A stretch of 7,065 bases of DNA from Candidatus Methanophagales archaeon (GTDB lineage: Archaea > Halobacteriota > Syntropharchaeia > Alkanophagales > Methanospirareceae): the NCBI GenBank assembly GCA_021161765.1, contig JAGGZZ010000196.1, forward strand, positions 1 to 7,065, given 5' to 3'. This document shows positions 1 to 5,776 of the stretch, in pieces (position 1 is the first letter of the stretch; each line of letters opens with the position of its first letter). Position numbers and translations under genes: made by a program. The notes beneath the pieces were generated by a model. It saw nothing but the letters and a program-made list of their open reading frames with translations, ran no database searches and was not told the DNA's origin.

Positions 1-516
1 CCGCGGTTCTCGGTATTAGCAATGGGGCATTCCGAAGGTCCCGGCTGCTATTGCCTGATAAACGACATGCTGCGGCATTTTATTGATAAGCTGTCCGTGC
101 GATTCCCTGCAATTGTGATAGATTGCGAAGCCGGGCTGGAGCATCTGAGCCGCAGAACGACTCGCGACGTGGATACAATGCTTGTGGTTAGCGACCCCAC
201 GAAGCGGGGCATAGATACGGCAGCGAACATAAAGAACCTTGCAAAGAAGTTGCAGATTAACTTTCGGCACGTATATCTGGTGTTGAATAAGGTTACCGAG
301 GATGAAGCGGTGAAGAACGCTCTGGATGGAATGGTGAAGGATAGTGGAGTTGAGCTTATAGGGACGGTTCCGGAGGATGAGAACATAAGAGCGTTTGATC
401 TGGTAGGGAAGCCGATAACCGAATTGCCAGAAGATTCTAAAGCGGTTGTTGCGGTGAAGGGGATATTTGAGAAGATTTGTGAATCTCAAATAGAAGAAAG
501 TTATACGTTAATGTGA
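1..516 (+). CDS. cooC: CooC-like CODH nickel-insertion ATPase, C-terminal part
   Basis: The frame is open from the left edge to a TGA, giving 171 residues of a protein whose family is about 250-260 long. The N-terminal P-loop lies outside the window. CooC proteins are dimeric MinD/ParA-type ATPases that help load nickel into the C-cluster of carbon monoxide dehydrogenase in the cytoplasm. The fragment shows EGPGCYC at residues 12-18. The two Cys (16 and 18) match the CxC pair that binds metal at the dimer interface in characterised CooC. Next come a switch II/Walker B-like IDCEAGLEHLSR (40-51), SDPTKRG (64-70) and a nucleotide-base segment LVLNKV near residue 100. The CxC and EAGLEH motifs separate it from ordinary MinD proteins. 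CODH/acetyl-CoA synthase genes may lie further left, but none is visible here. The 3' end overlaps convergent nadA by 9 bp. Confidence 0.85.
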   Translation, partial: PRFSVLAMGHSEGPGCYCLINDMLRHFIDKLSVRFPAIVIDCEAGLEHLSRRTTRDVDTMLVVSDPTKRGIDTAANIKNLAKKLQINFRHVYLVLNKVTEDEAVKNALDGMVKDSGVELIGTVPEDENIRAFDLVGKPITELPEDSKAVVAVKGIFEKICESQIEESYTLM

Positions 517-1434
517 GATTTCGAGCATCCTCTCTATTGCTTTTCTGGCTTTGTCCATGATTTCGCTCGAAACAACCACTTCCGGCTTCTCTTTCTTCAA
601 TGCGGCTTCTACATTCTCTAACGTGTGCATTTTCATCTGAGGACAGACGGCGGTAGCAGAGATGGGATAGAACTTCTTTTCCGGCGCTTCCTTTTTGAGC
701 CGGTGCAGCAGCCCGATTTCCGTGCCAATCAGAAATTCATCACCCGCTCCCTTTTCATTGCAAATCTTTACCATGCCGCTCGTTGAAGCGATATAATCCG
801 CGTGGTCTTGAACTTCGGGGATGCATTCCGGATGAACAACAATTTTTGCGCCCGGATGCGCCTTCTTTGCTTTTAGCAAATCCGTCATCACTATCTGGTG
901 GTGCGAAGGGCAGAGCCCGTGTTCGGGAACAGGAATAATGATTTTAGAGGTTGTCTTCTGTGCGTGATACGCTAAATTGCGGTCAGGACCAAATAATACG
1001 GTAGAAGAATCCATCGCATTGACTATTTCCTGTGCATTCGCAGAAGTACAAACGCAGTCTGCAAGCGCCTTACATTCCGCAAGCGTGTTCACGTAGAGGA
1101 CGACCTCCGCATCGGGATTTTTTCGCTTCGCCGCAAGCAAATCGTCAGCAGATAATTGCTGTGCCATCGGGCATATCGCGCCCTTATCGGGAATGACAAC
1201 TTTTTTATCGGGATTCAGTATTGCTGCGGTTTCCGCCATGAAATCAACGCCGCAAAAGATTATGAGGTCCGCAGTCGTATCCATCGCTTTTCGCGCAAGC
1301 TCTAAGGAGTCGCCAACGAATTCCGCTATGTCCTGAATCTCCGCACGCTGGTAATTATGAGCGAGGATAATCGCATTCTTCTCTCGTTTTAACCTTTCTA
1401 TCCGCTCCACCTGTGCCCTGCGCACTTTCTCCAT
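508..1434 (-). CDS. nadA: Quinolinate synthase NadA
   Basis: NadA condenses iminoaspartate with dihydroxyacetone phosphate to make quinolinate, the precursor of NAD. It is a cytoplasmic [4Fe-4S] enzyme. From the ATG at 1434 the protein has 308 residues, typical of the short archaeal/Thermotoga form. It starts its first domain with AIILAHNYQ (21-29) and GDSLELA (41-47), then FCGVDFMAETA. The three expected cluster cysteines are C88 (GAICPM), C175 (HGLCPSHH) and C264 (AVCPQMKMHT), spaced 87 and 89 residues apart as in the three-domain family fold. The frame also allows GTG starts at 1440 and 1476. I prefer 1434 because the protein then begins about 20 residues before the first motif, as in relatives, and because a TATA-like box near 1466 would place the transcript start near 1440. 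No nadB/nadX or nadC is adjacent. The TAA stop lies inside the end of cooC. Confidence 0.95.
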   Translation of the reverse strand: MEKVRRAQVERIERLKREKNAIILAHNYQRAEIQDIAEFVGDSLELARKAMDTTADLIIFCGVDFMAETAAILNPDKKVVIPDKGAICPMAQQLSADDLLAAKRKNPDAEVVLYVNTLAECKALADCVCTSANAQEIVNAMDSSTVLFGPDRNLAYHAQKTTSKIIIPVPEHGLCPSHHQIVMTDLLKAKKAHPGAKIVVHPECIPEVQDHADYIASTSGMVKICNEKGAGDEFLIGTEIGLLHRLKKEAPEKKFYPISATAVCPQMKMHTLENVEAALKKEKPEVVVSSEIMDKARKAIERMLEISH

Positions 1435-1459
1435 TTCCACTAATACTGTATTTGTATAG

Positions 1460-1472
1460 CAGATATAAAAAA
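1460..1472 (-). promoter_or_regulatory. TATA-like box of nadA
   Basis: On the minus strand a T-rich TTTTTTATATCT segment is centred near 1466. The usual archaeal spacing of about 26 bp puts the transcript start near 1440, which is 6 nt ahead of the ATG at 1434 or exactly at the GTG at 1440. No Shine-Dalgarno sequence is evident, so the message would be leaderless or nearly so. The box is assigned by motif and spacing only. Confidence 0.45.
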
Positions 1473-1613
1473 CCACATGATTTCACGAGAAAACTTTGGG
1501 TACAACCGGGGTGTTGAAAATTAGCCATATTTGGGCAATTTTCCGATTATAAAATCCGACCATTTTTGTTCCATTTTTGTCCACCAGTTTAAGGGTATCC
1601 ATCCTTCTGCAAT

Positions 1614-1695
1614 AGATAACTTGACTTTCGGAGATAGTAATTTATCACTCAAATAATTCTCCATTTGATGAAGTTATCTCTGCGGAGAAATTATT
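1614..1695. repeat. Two crossing inverted repeats (pseudoknot-like order)
   Basis: Arm A AGATAACTT (1614-1622) is perfectly complementary to AAGTTATCT (1671-1679). Arm B AATAATTCTCC (1652-1662) is complementary to GGAGAAATTATT (1684-1695) with one extra A. The order A, B, A', B' is crossing. As RNA it could form an H-type pseudoknot, and as DNA it could be nested insertion scars. No gene lies immediately downstream. Confidence 0.5.
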
Positions 1696-1782
1696 CAGAA
1701 TACTAATCGGTCTGGATAAAGAAGAAACCGAGTCCCACCACAGGTACCAGTACGCCGCGCCGCTGCGCTACATCAGATAACC

Positions 1783-1932
1783 ATTCTCCCCTTTATTTTG
1801 AGGATTCCGCCGGGAAAACTCACGAGCCAGGCTTTTTGGGACCACATGGAATATCTGAGCGAGGAAGCGATTGAACGGATTGAAAAAGAGTTCAGTCACA
1901 GAATACCTGAAATGTCGCCTATGGGAAATTGA
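1783..1932 (+). pseudogene. Remnant of IS1634/COG5421-like transposase
   Basis: One reading frame gives ILRIPPGKLTSQAFWDHMEY followed by LSEEAIERIEKEFSHRI, then a short unrelated tail and a TGA at 1930-1932. In IS1634-family (COG5421) DDE transposases of methanogens, a segment of the form L-x-S-Q-x-F-W-x-H-M-x-x-L, followed by a charged helix with IEKE-like repeats, sits between the N-terminal domain and the first catalytic Asp. Only about 35 such residues remain here. There is no start codon, the catalytic DTTN-type segment is absent, and the flanking sequence is in other frames, so it cannot encode an active enzyme. The family call rests on remembered motif resemblance. Reading through the TGA gives about 23 further codons to a TAA, without a recognisable motif. 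Confidence 0.55.
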
Positions 1933-2125
1933 AAGACGGTGAGGGGAAAAATGGTGCTGTTAAATGAAATCACAATTTATATAACTGCGAAAGTCAAGAA
2001 GTAATTCTCAATTTTTGGTTGAGCTATCCGGTGGTGGGGTTTGAAGTGGAGATATAAGTAGTGGTAGCATTCCCAAACAAAAAGCAATCTTCTCCAAACT
2101 ACTCTTTATTGTTTCTTTGGTAAAG

Positions 2126-2151
2126 CTTTCTTTTTGAAAGAAAGGTTTTTT
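2126..2151. other. Hairpin followed by T-run ahead of purA
   Basis: CTTTCTTT (2126-2133) and AAAGAAAG (2137-2144) are perfect complements separated by TTG, followed by a run of six T (2146-2151). It resembles a weak intrinsic terminator on the plus strand and directly abuts the putative purA TATA box. It could end transcription entering from the left spacer or act as an upstream promoter element. The stem is AT-rich and not very stable. Confidence 0.4.
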
Positions 2152-2157
2152 ATAACG
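2145..2157 (+). promoter_or_regulatory. TATA-like box of purA
   Basis: TTTTTTATAAC (2146-2156) follows a purine-rich GAAAGG that could act as a BRE. With a spacing of about 26 bp the transcript would begin near 2177, giving a leader of about 5 nt before the ATG at 2182. No Shine-Dalgarno sequence is present in that stretch. A second AT-rich motif at 2165-2173 is too close to the ATG for this role. Confidence 0.5.
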
Positions 2158-2181
2158 CCATAAGCTTATATTAGAATTACT

Positions 2182-3201
2182 ATGTCAGCAACAATATTAG
2201 TAGGGGGATTTTTTGGTGATGAAGGTAAAGGCAAGATAATCGCATACCTTGCAAAACACGATAAACCGAGCGTGGTTGCGAGAGGTGGCGTAGGACCCAA
2301 TGCAGGTCACACGGTCGAAGTAGAGGGCAAGAAATACGGGTTGAGGATGGTTCCTTCGGGATTTGTGTATGAATCAGCAAGGCTTCTGGTCGGTGCAGGC
2401 GTATTGGTTGACCCGGAGGTGTTCAAACGAGAAGTATCATCCTTCGGGCTGAAAGGGCGAATAGGCGTGGATTGGAGATGCGGAATAATCGAAAAGAAGC
2501 ACATTGAAGAGGATAAAAGCGATGCCTACTTGAAGGGAAAGATAGGGTCCACAGGTTCGGGTTGCGGACCCGCGAATGCGGCTCGTGCGTCACGGAAGGC
2601 GAAACAGGCGAAGGACGAAAAAGAGCTGGCGGAGTTTCTTTGTGACGTGCCTCTGGAAGTAAATGAGGCCTTAGACCAGGGAAAAGGTGTGCTGGTAGAA
2701 GGTACGCAAGGATTTGGCATTTCTTTGCTCTACGGAACTTATCCCTTTGTCACTTCTAAAGACACGACTGCATCGCAGATGGCGACTGACGTGGGCATAG
2801 GCCCTACAAGAGTGGATGAGGTCATAGTGGTATTCAAGTCATTTCCAACGAGAGTGGGTGAAGGCCCTTTTGAAACGCAGATGAAAGAAGAAAAAGCGAA
2901 TGCATTGCATATCGTGGAGTATGGCACTGTTACCGGTAGGAAGCGGCGGATAGGCGAATGGGATGCAAAGATGGCTGCTTACTCGGCAATGATAAACGGA
3001 GCAACAATGGTAGCGCTGAGTGGTGTGGACCGGTTAGACCCCTCGTGCAGAGGTGTGAAGGAGTACAAAGAATTGAGTAAAGAGGTAAAAGATTTTGTAG
3101 CTAAGGTGGAGCACGACACACGCGTCTCAGTGAAGTTAATCTCCACGGGGCCGGAGCTATCGGAGATAGTGGATTTACGAGAAGAACAAAAAGAAAAATA
3201 A
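2182..3201 (+). CDS. purA: Adenylosuccinate synthetase PurA (archaeal short form)
   Basis: PurA joins IMP and aspartate using GTP to form adenylosuccinate, the first committed step of AMP synthesis, in the cytoplasm. The protein has 339 residues, matching the compact archaeal form (bacterial enzymes have about 430). The N-terminal GTP/IMP loop reads GGFFGDEGKGK (8-18) with catalytic Asp13. NAGHT (40-44) supplies catalytic His43. GSTGSGCGPANAARASR (122-138) matches the IMP-binding TGxGxGPxxxxK/R region. EGTQGFGISLLYGTYPFVTS (173-192) and GIGPTRV (205-211) follow. TGRKRRIGEWD (251-261) is the C-terminal substrate-loop motif, and LSGVDRLD (279-286) corresponds to the guanine-recognition NKxD-like segment. 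Phe at position 11 replaces the common Trp of GxWGDEGKGK, which is usual in the short archaeal form. The ATG at 2182 is supported by the motif starting within 10 residues and by the TATA-like box upstream. It appears to be transcribed alone. Confidence 0.96.
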   Translation: MSATILVGGFFGDEGKGKIIAYLAKHDKPSVVARGGVGPNAGHTVEVEGKKYGLRMVPSGFVYESARLLVGAGVLVDPEVFKREVSSFGLKGRIGVDWRCGIIEKKHIEEDKSDAYLKGKIGSTGSGCGPANAARASRKAKQAKDEKELAEFLCDVPLEVNEALDQGKGVLVEGTQGFGISLLYGTYPFVTSKDTTASQMATDVGIGPTRVDEVIVVFKSFPTRVGEGPFETQMKEEKANALHIVEYGTVTGRKRRIGEWDAKMAAYSAMINGATMVALSGVDRLDPSCRGVKEYKELSKEVKDFVAKVEHDTRVSVKLISTGPELSEIVDLREEQKEK

Positions 3202-3207
3202 TTTATA

Positions 3208-3319
3208 GACACAGATTAACACAGATTAACGCAGATGATAATATAGCGGTTTGGTCAAAGGGACTGAGCTGCTAACGAGCTAAACCTCTAAATTCGCTTA
3301 ACCCGTGTAAATCTGTGTC
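3208..3319. repeat. Composite repeat element 1 with inverted period-10 arms
   Basis: The left arm (3208-3236) is a direct repeat with a 10-bp period, ACAGATTAAC ACAGATTAAC followed by GCAGAT. The right arm (3305-3319) is the inverse, GTGTAAATCTGTGTC. The core between them holds one copy of a second motif family (3271-3301). The element begins 6 bp after the purA stop and ends in the secF promoter region. The same arms recur around 5538-5750, so this is a dispersed family. The 10-bp period is close to one DNA helical turn. Confidence 0.8.
3271..3301. repeat. GCTAAC-type dispersed repeat, copy 1
   Basis: GCTAACGAGCTAA, then a CTCTAAAT stretch and CGCTTAA, aligns with 4605-4635 with only a few mismatches and one 1-bp gap. 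Within each copy a unit like CGCTAAcc recurs every 8 to 9 bp. This copy forms the core of composite element 1. Confidence 0.6.
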
Positions 3320-3340
3320 TTAAATAGAAGGAAGTTATAG
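3318..3340 (+). promoter_or_regulatory. Putative secF promoter at repeat boundary
   Basis: CTTAAATAG (3319-3327) is a TATA-like box whose expected start point near 3348 leaves a leader of about 15 nt before the ATG at 3365. GTTATAG (3334-3340) is an alternative box that would give a nearly leaderless message. The stretch 3305-3334 is identical on the minus strand to 5523-5552 upstream of dapF, which supports a shared functional or mobile unit. Assignment is by motif and spacing only. Confidence 0.45.
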
Positions 3341-3364
3341 ATTACATACAATAAAAAACTGGGA

Positions 3365-4309
3365 ATGCGTGACATGGAAGAAGGTGCAGGTCTATTTGAA
3401 AAGATAGACATAACGAAATATCCGGTAAAGAAGTTGGTTGCAATACCTTTAATCATCTTGCTTATCGCTTTAGCCGTGCTTACGTACACGCAACTGAGCG
3501 TGGATTCACCCGTCCGTTTAGGAATGGATTTTAAGGGGGGGACGTGGGTAAAAGTAAGCACTGACGAAACGAGAGAAGAGCTAACCGCAAAATTCTCCGC
3601 TTTTCCTGTTACTCTCGTAGCCAGTACAGGTGTAGGGAATGAGAAGCGCATAGAATTCGACCTGACCGGTGGGTCACAGGAGTATGACCAGCTAATAGAC
3701 CTGCTTAACACAGAATACGGCGTTGGAACGTATAGAATAGAGAGTATAAGCCCGGTATTTGGTAAGCAATATCAAACTCAGACATTATGGGCACTGGGAA
3801 TCGCTTTTATTCTGATGGCAATCGTCGTGTTCGTTGTATTTGTAACTTTTGTCCCTTCTTTTGCCGTGGTCATGTCTGCTTTTTCTGACATCGTTATCGC
3901 GGTTGCCTGTATGGACCTCATAGGGATGGAGTTGTCGCTGGGCACGGTAGCAGCGTTGCTCATGCTCATTGGCTATTCCGTGGACTCGGATATTTTATTG
4001 ACAAGAAATCTGCTACATAAAAAAGGCGATTTAAACGAGAAACTGCGGAATACCATGCGAACAGGCATAACGATGACATCCACGACCATATCTGCGATAT
4101 TCGCAATGTTCGCGGTTTCTTTTTATATTGGTATTCCCATATTAAAGAACATTTCAATTGTGCTTTTGTTCGGTCTCGTCATGGATTTGATGAACACCTG
4201 GCTGTTTAATGCGGGCGTGTTGAGGTGGTATATCGAGCGCAAGGAAAGGAAGAAATATGTGAGAAGGGACGTGGGAAAAGCGAAGAAGAAAGGTAAAAGC
4301 GTAAAATAA
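3365..4309 (+). CDS. secF: Protein-export membrane protein SecF
   Basis: SecF works with SecD next to the Sec translocon and helps drive or release exported proteins using the ion gradient. The 314-residue protein has the archaeal stand-alone architecture. A short cytosolic N-terminus is followed by TM1 (about 22-42), then a roughly 95-residue external domain opening with the hallmark DFKGGT (55-60). Five clustered helices follow at about 140-162, 166-186, 189-207, 236-258 and 262-284. GYSVDSDILLTRN (203-215) is the conserved TM4 signature containing the acidic residues tied to ion coupling. The C-terminus (289-314) is strongly basic, as expected for a cytosolic tail. The ATG at 3365 gives a reasonable N-terminus; a second ATG at 3374 is possible. 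Archaeal secF is often next to secD, but here it is followed by a spacer and convergent dapF, so secD must lie elsewhere. Confidence 0.93.
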   Translation: MRDMEEGAGLFEKIDITKYPVKKLVAIPLIILLIALAVLTYTQLSVDSPVRLGMDFKGGTWVKVSTDETREELTAKFSAFPVTLVASTGVGNEKRIEFDLTGGSQEYDQLIDLLNTEYGVGTYRIESISPVFGKQYQTQTLWALGIAFILMAIVVFVVFVTFVPSFAVVMSAFSDIVIAVACMDLIGMELSLGTVAALLMLIGYSVDSDILLTRNLLHKKGDLNEKLRNTMRTGITMTSTTISAIFAMFAVSFYIGIPILKNISIVLLFGLVMDLMNTWLFNAGVLRWYIERKERKKYVRRDVGKAKKKGKSVK

Positions 4310-4621
4310 AACTTTCTTTAAACTCGTATCTCTCGAGGCTGTCCAACAATCCAAAATTGGAAGAAAAAGAGAGGCAAATAGAGCTTCAGATCCAAAAAGA
4401 AGCGAAATTTTTGGCGTCAAAAGCAATTGCGGGACAGCCTCTCTCCGGATAAAAATGAAGTTTGATGGGAATACGGTGAGAAAATCAAAGCATTCAACAG
4501 GGGTAAGATAAGGAAAAGGGGGTGGTTGAAATTACATCCCTTGGAGTAGAAGATTATATCCCCACCCAGCCAATCCAAATAAAGGTGCAAAGCTCCTCCA
4601 GCCCGCTAACCCGCTAACCTT
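4310..4621. other. Convergent spacer between secF and dapF
   Basis: This 312-bp stretch lies between the 3' ends of two convergent genes. It holds a MITE-like inverted-repeat pair (4335-4441) and the start of a GCTAAC-type repeat (from 4601). A 51-codon open stretch (4297-4449, + strand) lacks a credible start codon. It reads as a charged helix ending in AIAGQPLSG and may be a gene remnant or chance. No strong terminator hairpin with a T-run is visible on either strand. Confidence 0.6.
4335..4441. mobile_element. MITE-like 107-bp element with 10-bp inverted ends
   Basis: GAGGCTGTCC (4335-4344) and GGACAGCCTC (4432-4441) are perfect inverted repeats 107 bp apart end to end. Termini of this kind are typical of small non-autonomous insertion elements. 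No transposase is encoded inside. I see no clear target-site duplication outside the ends, so it could equally be a decayed IS end pair or a transcription-related hairpin. Confidence 0.4.
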
Positions 4622-4637
4622 CTAAATCGCTAAATCG
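4601..4637. repeat. GCTAAC-type dispersed repeat, copy 2, entering dapF
   Basis: GCCCGCTAACCCGCTAACC followed by TTCTAAATCGCTAAATCG resembles 3271-3301. The copy spans the dapF stop codon (4622-4624) and its last few codons, so the final residues of DapF (DLAI) are encoded by repeat sequence. Confidence 0.6.
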
Positions 4638-5500
4638 ACCTCTCCCTCATACACTACTTCCGCAGAACCTATCAGATACGCTCCTCCTTCTCCTTCATCC
4701 TCTTTTAGCTCCACCCTCAAATCACCGCCTCTCGTGTGCACCGTAACCGGTTCACTCGCATTTATATATCCTAGTTCGTTCAATGCGAGTACAGAAGCCG
4801 TTGACCCTGTGCCGCACGATAACGTCTCGCCCACTCCTCGTTCATACGTCCTCACGCTTATCTCGTTTGCTTTGTCGTCTTCCAGCAGCAGCGGCGTCAT
4901 CACAAAATCCACGTTCGTCCTGTCAGGAAAAGCGGGATGCGATTCAATACTTTTTCCTATCGTATCCACATCCAGCTCATCAAAGGAGTCAACCAGAATA
5001 ACAGCATGAGGATTACCCAAACTTAACGAAGTCAGCCGGACCTCACCTATTTGCTCATTCACAAAAAACGGCTCATCTACTCGTTCAAACACGGGCTTAC
5101 CCATGAAAACCCTGATAGAAACCTCACCAATACCAATACCAAAACCCTTCTCCTCTGGGTCTTCTACTTCGGGAACAATCAACCCTGCTACTGTTTCTAC
5201 GCGTATTTGCCTGTTTCGCACTAAGCCTTTTTCGTATGCGTATCGAGCAAAGCACCTAATCCCGTTCCCGCACATCTCCGCCTCGGAACCGTCAGCATTG
5301 AACACTCGCATCCGGAGGTCATACGAACGCGTGCTGGGTTTGCAAAGGAATAAGACGCCATCTGCACCTACGGAAAACCTTCTCGTGCATAGGAATCGAG
5401 CAACTCCCTCCTTCTTTTCGTCCGCTATACGCTGTTCTCGGTCGTCTATCAAAATAAAATCGTTACCTGCTGCCTGCATCTTCGTGAATTCGAGTTTCAT
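4622..5500 (-). CDS. dapF: Diaminopimelate epimerase DapF
   Basis: DapF converts LL-diaminopimelate to the meso form, the precursor of lysine, by a cofactor-free two-cysteine mechanism in the cytoplasm. In an archaeon without murein its role is lysine synthesis. The 292-residue protein shows the two pseudo-symmetric halves. The N-terminal half has KMQAAGNDFILID (7-19), GADGVLF (45-51) and NADGSEAEMCGNGIRC (68-83) with catalytic Cys77. The C-terminal half has LGNPHAV (161-167), TYERGVGETLSCGTGSTAS (218-236) with catalytic Cys229, and the expected Glu220-Arg221 substrate contacts. No key residue is missing. The ATG at 5500 places the first motif at the usual distance; Met8 would cut it. No other lysine-pathway gene is adjacent. 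The last codons and TAG lie within a dispersed repeat, but the sequence up to the usual C-terminal VYEGEV is intact. Confidence 0.96.
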   Translation of the reverse strand: MKLEFTKMQAAGNDFILIDDREQRIADEKKEGVARFLCTRRFSVGADGVLFLCKPSTRSYDLRMRVFNADGSEAEMCGNGIRCFARYAYEKGLVRNRQIRVETVAGLIVPEVEDPEEKGFGIGIGEVSIRVFMGKPVFERVDEPFFVNEQIGEVRLTSLSLGNPHAVILVDSFDELDVDTIGKSIESHPAFPDRTNVDFVMTPLLLEDDKANEISVRTYERGVGETLSCGTGSTASVLALNELGYINASEPVTVHTRGGDLRVELKEDEGEGGAYLIGSAEVVYEGEVDLAI

Positions 5501-5509
5501 TTTGGTTCT

Positions 5510-5540
5510 TATTGTATATAAGCTTCCTTCTATTTAAGAC
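5510..5540 (-). promoter_or_regulatory. Putative dapF promoter at repeat boundary
   Basis: On the minus strand CTTAAATAG (5530-5538) has TATA-like character. A start about 26 bp downstream, near 5508, would leave a leader of about 8 nt before the ATG at 5500. A second box, GCTTATATAC (5514-5523), lies too close to the ATG for normal spacing. The surrounding 5523-5552 is identical to 3305-3334 upstream of secF, and a TACAATAA stretch further downstream is also shared. Assignment is by motif, spacing and duplication. Confidence 0.45.
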
Positions 5541-5750
5541 ACAGATTTACACTGATTTACGCGGACGTATTTAAGTTTAGCATTGTTGTTTCTTATTATC
5601 TGTCTGTGTTAATTAAGCCCTTTCAGGGCCTGCGGGGGCACGGACGGAGCCCACAAGCGTTAATCTGTGTCCATAAAAGACGCGGATTTATTTCTTATCC
5701 ATCACACGACTCATCTGTGTATCTGTGTTAATCTGCGTTAATCTGTGTCA
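5538..5750. repeat. Composite repeat element 2 with inverted period-10 arms
   Basis: The arm at 5538-5565 reads GACACAGATTTACAC then TGATTTACGCGGA. The opposite arm at 5711-5750 is the inverse type, with ATCTGTGTTA, ATCTGCGTTA and ATCTGTGTCA in 10-bp steps. Partial copies lie between them at 5604-5612 and 5659-5672, flanking a GC-rich hairpin block. The element fills most of the spacer between L10 and dapF and belongs to the same family as 3208-3319. No open reading frame inside it looks real. Confidence 0.8.
5617..5653. repeat. GC-rich hairpin block inside repeat element 2
   Basis: GCCCT TTC AGGGC (5617-5629) is a perfect 5-bp stem with a 3-nt loop. It is followed by GGGC and GCCC separated by about 9 nt (within 5636-5653). 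The block is far richer in G and C than its AT-rich flanks and sits between two partial copies of the period-10 repeat, as if inserted into one. It could be a REP-like unit or a small structured RNA. Confidence 0.45.
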
Positions 5751-5776
5751 ATAACTTATTTTCTGTTTTCTTGTTC

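Larger units (their letters stand above)
1477..2125. other. Gene-poor spacer between nadA and purA
   Basis: This divergent spacer has no intact gene on either strand. It holds a decayed transposase fragment near 1783-1932, two crossing inverted repeats at 1614-1695, and a direct 11-bp repeat of CCATTTTTGT at 1560-1580. A second open stretch without a start codon (1625-1777, + strand) reads EIVIYHSNNSPFDEV and ends in AAPLRYIR. I do not recognise it. The region looks like the remains of a former insertion. Confidence 0.6.

Noticed and set aside
16..489. 157-codon open frame on the minus strand opposite cooC
   Set aside because: The plus-strand frame carries the CooC CxC and EAGLEH motifs; the opposite frame is rich in Arg, His and Tyr without a domain and is a shadow.
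1560..1580. Two adjacent copies of CCATTTTTGT
   Set aside because: Too short and AT-rich to support an operator call; kept only as a note in the spacer entry.
3208..3240. Regularly spaced short repeats considered as a CRISPR array
   Set aside because: The period is only 10 bp with no spacers between units, and there are no cas genes nearby.
3298..3711. 137-codon minus-strand frame opposite the secF start
   Set aside because: It covers the SecF TM1 and FKGGT region and begins in the external domain; no recognisable motif.
4520..4567. GGGTGG and CCACCC as a terminator stem for secF
   Set aside because: Only 6 bp with a loop of about 36 nt and no T-run, and more than 200 bp after the stop codon.
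5103..5537. 144-codon plus-strand frame opposite dapF
   Set aside because: It lies opposite the catalytic motifs of DapF and its Ser/Pro-rich translation looks like a reverse-strand shadow.
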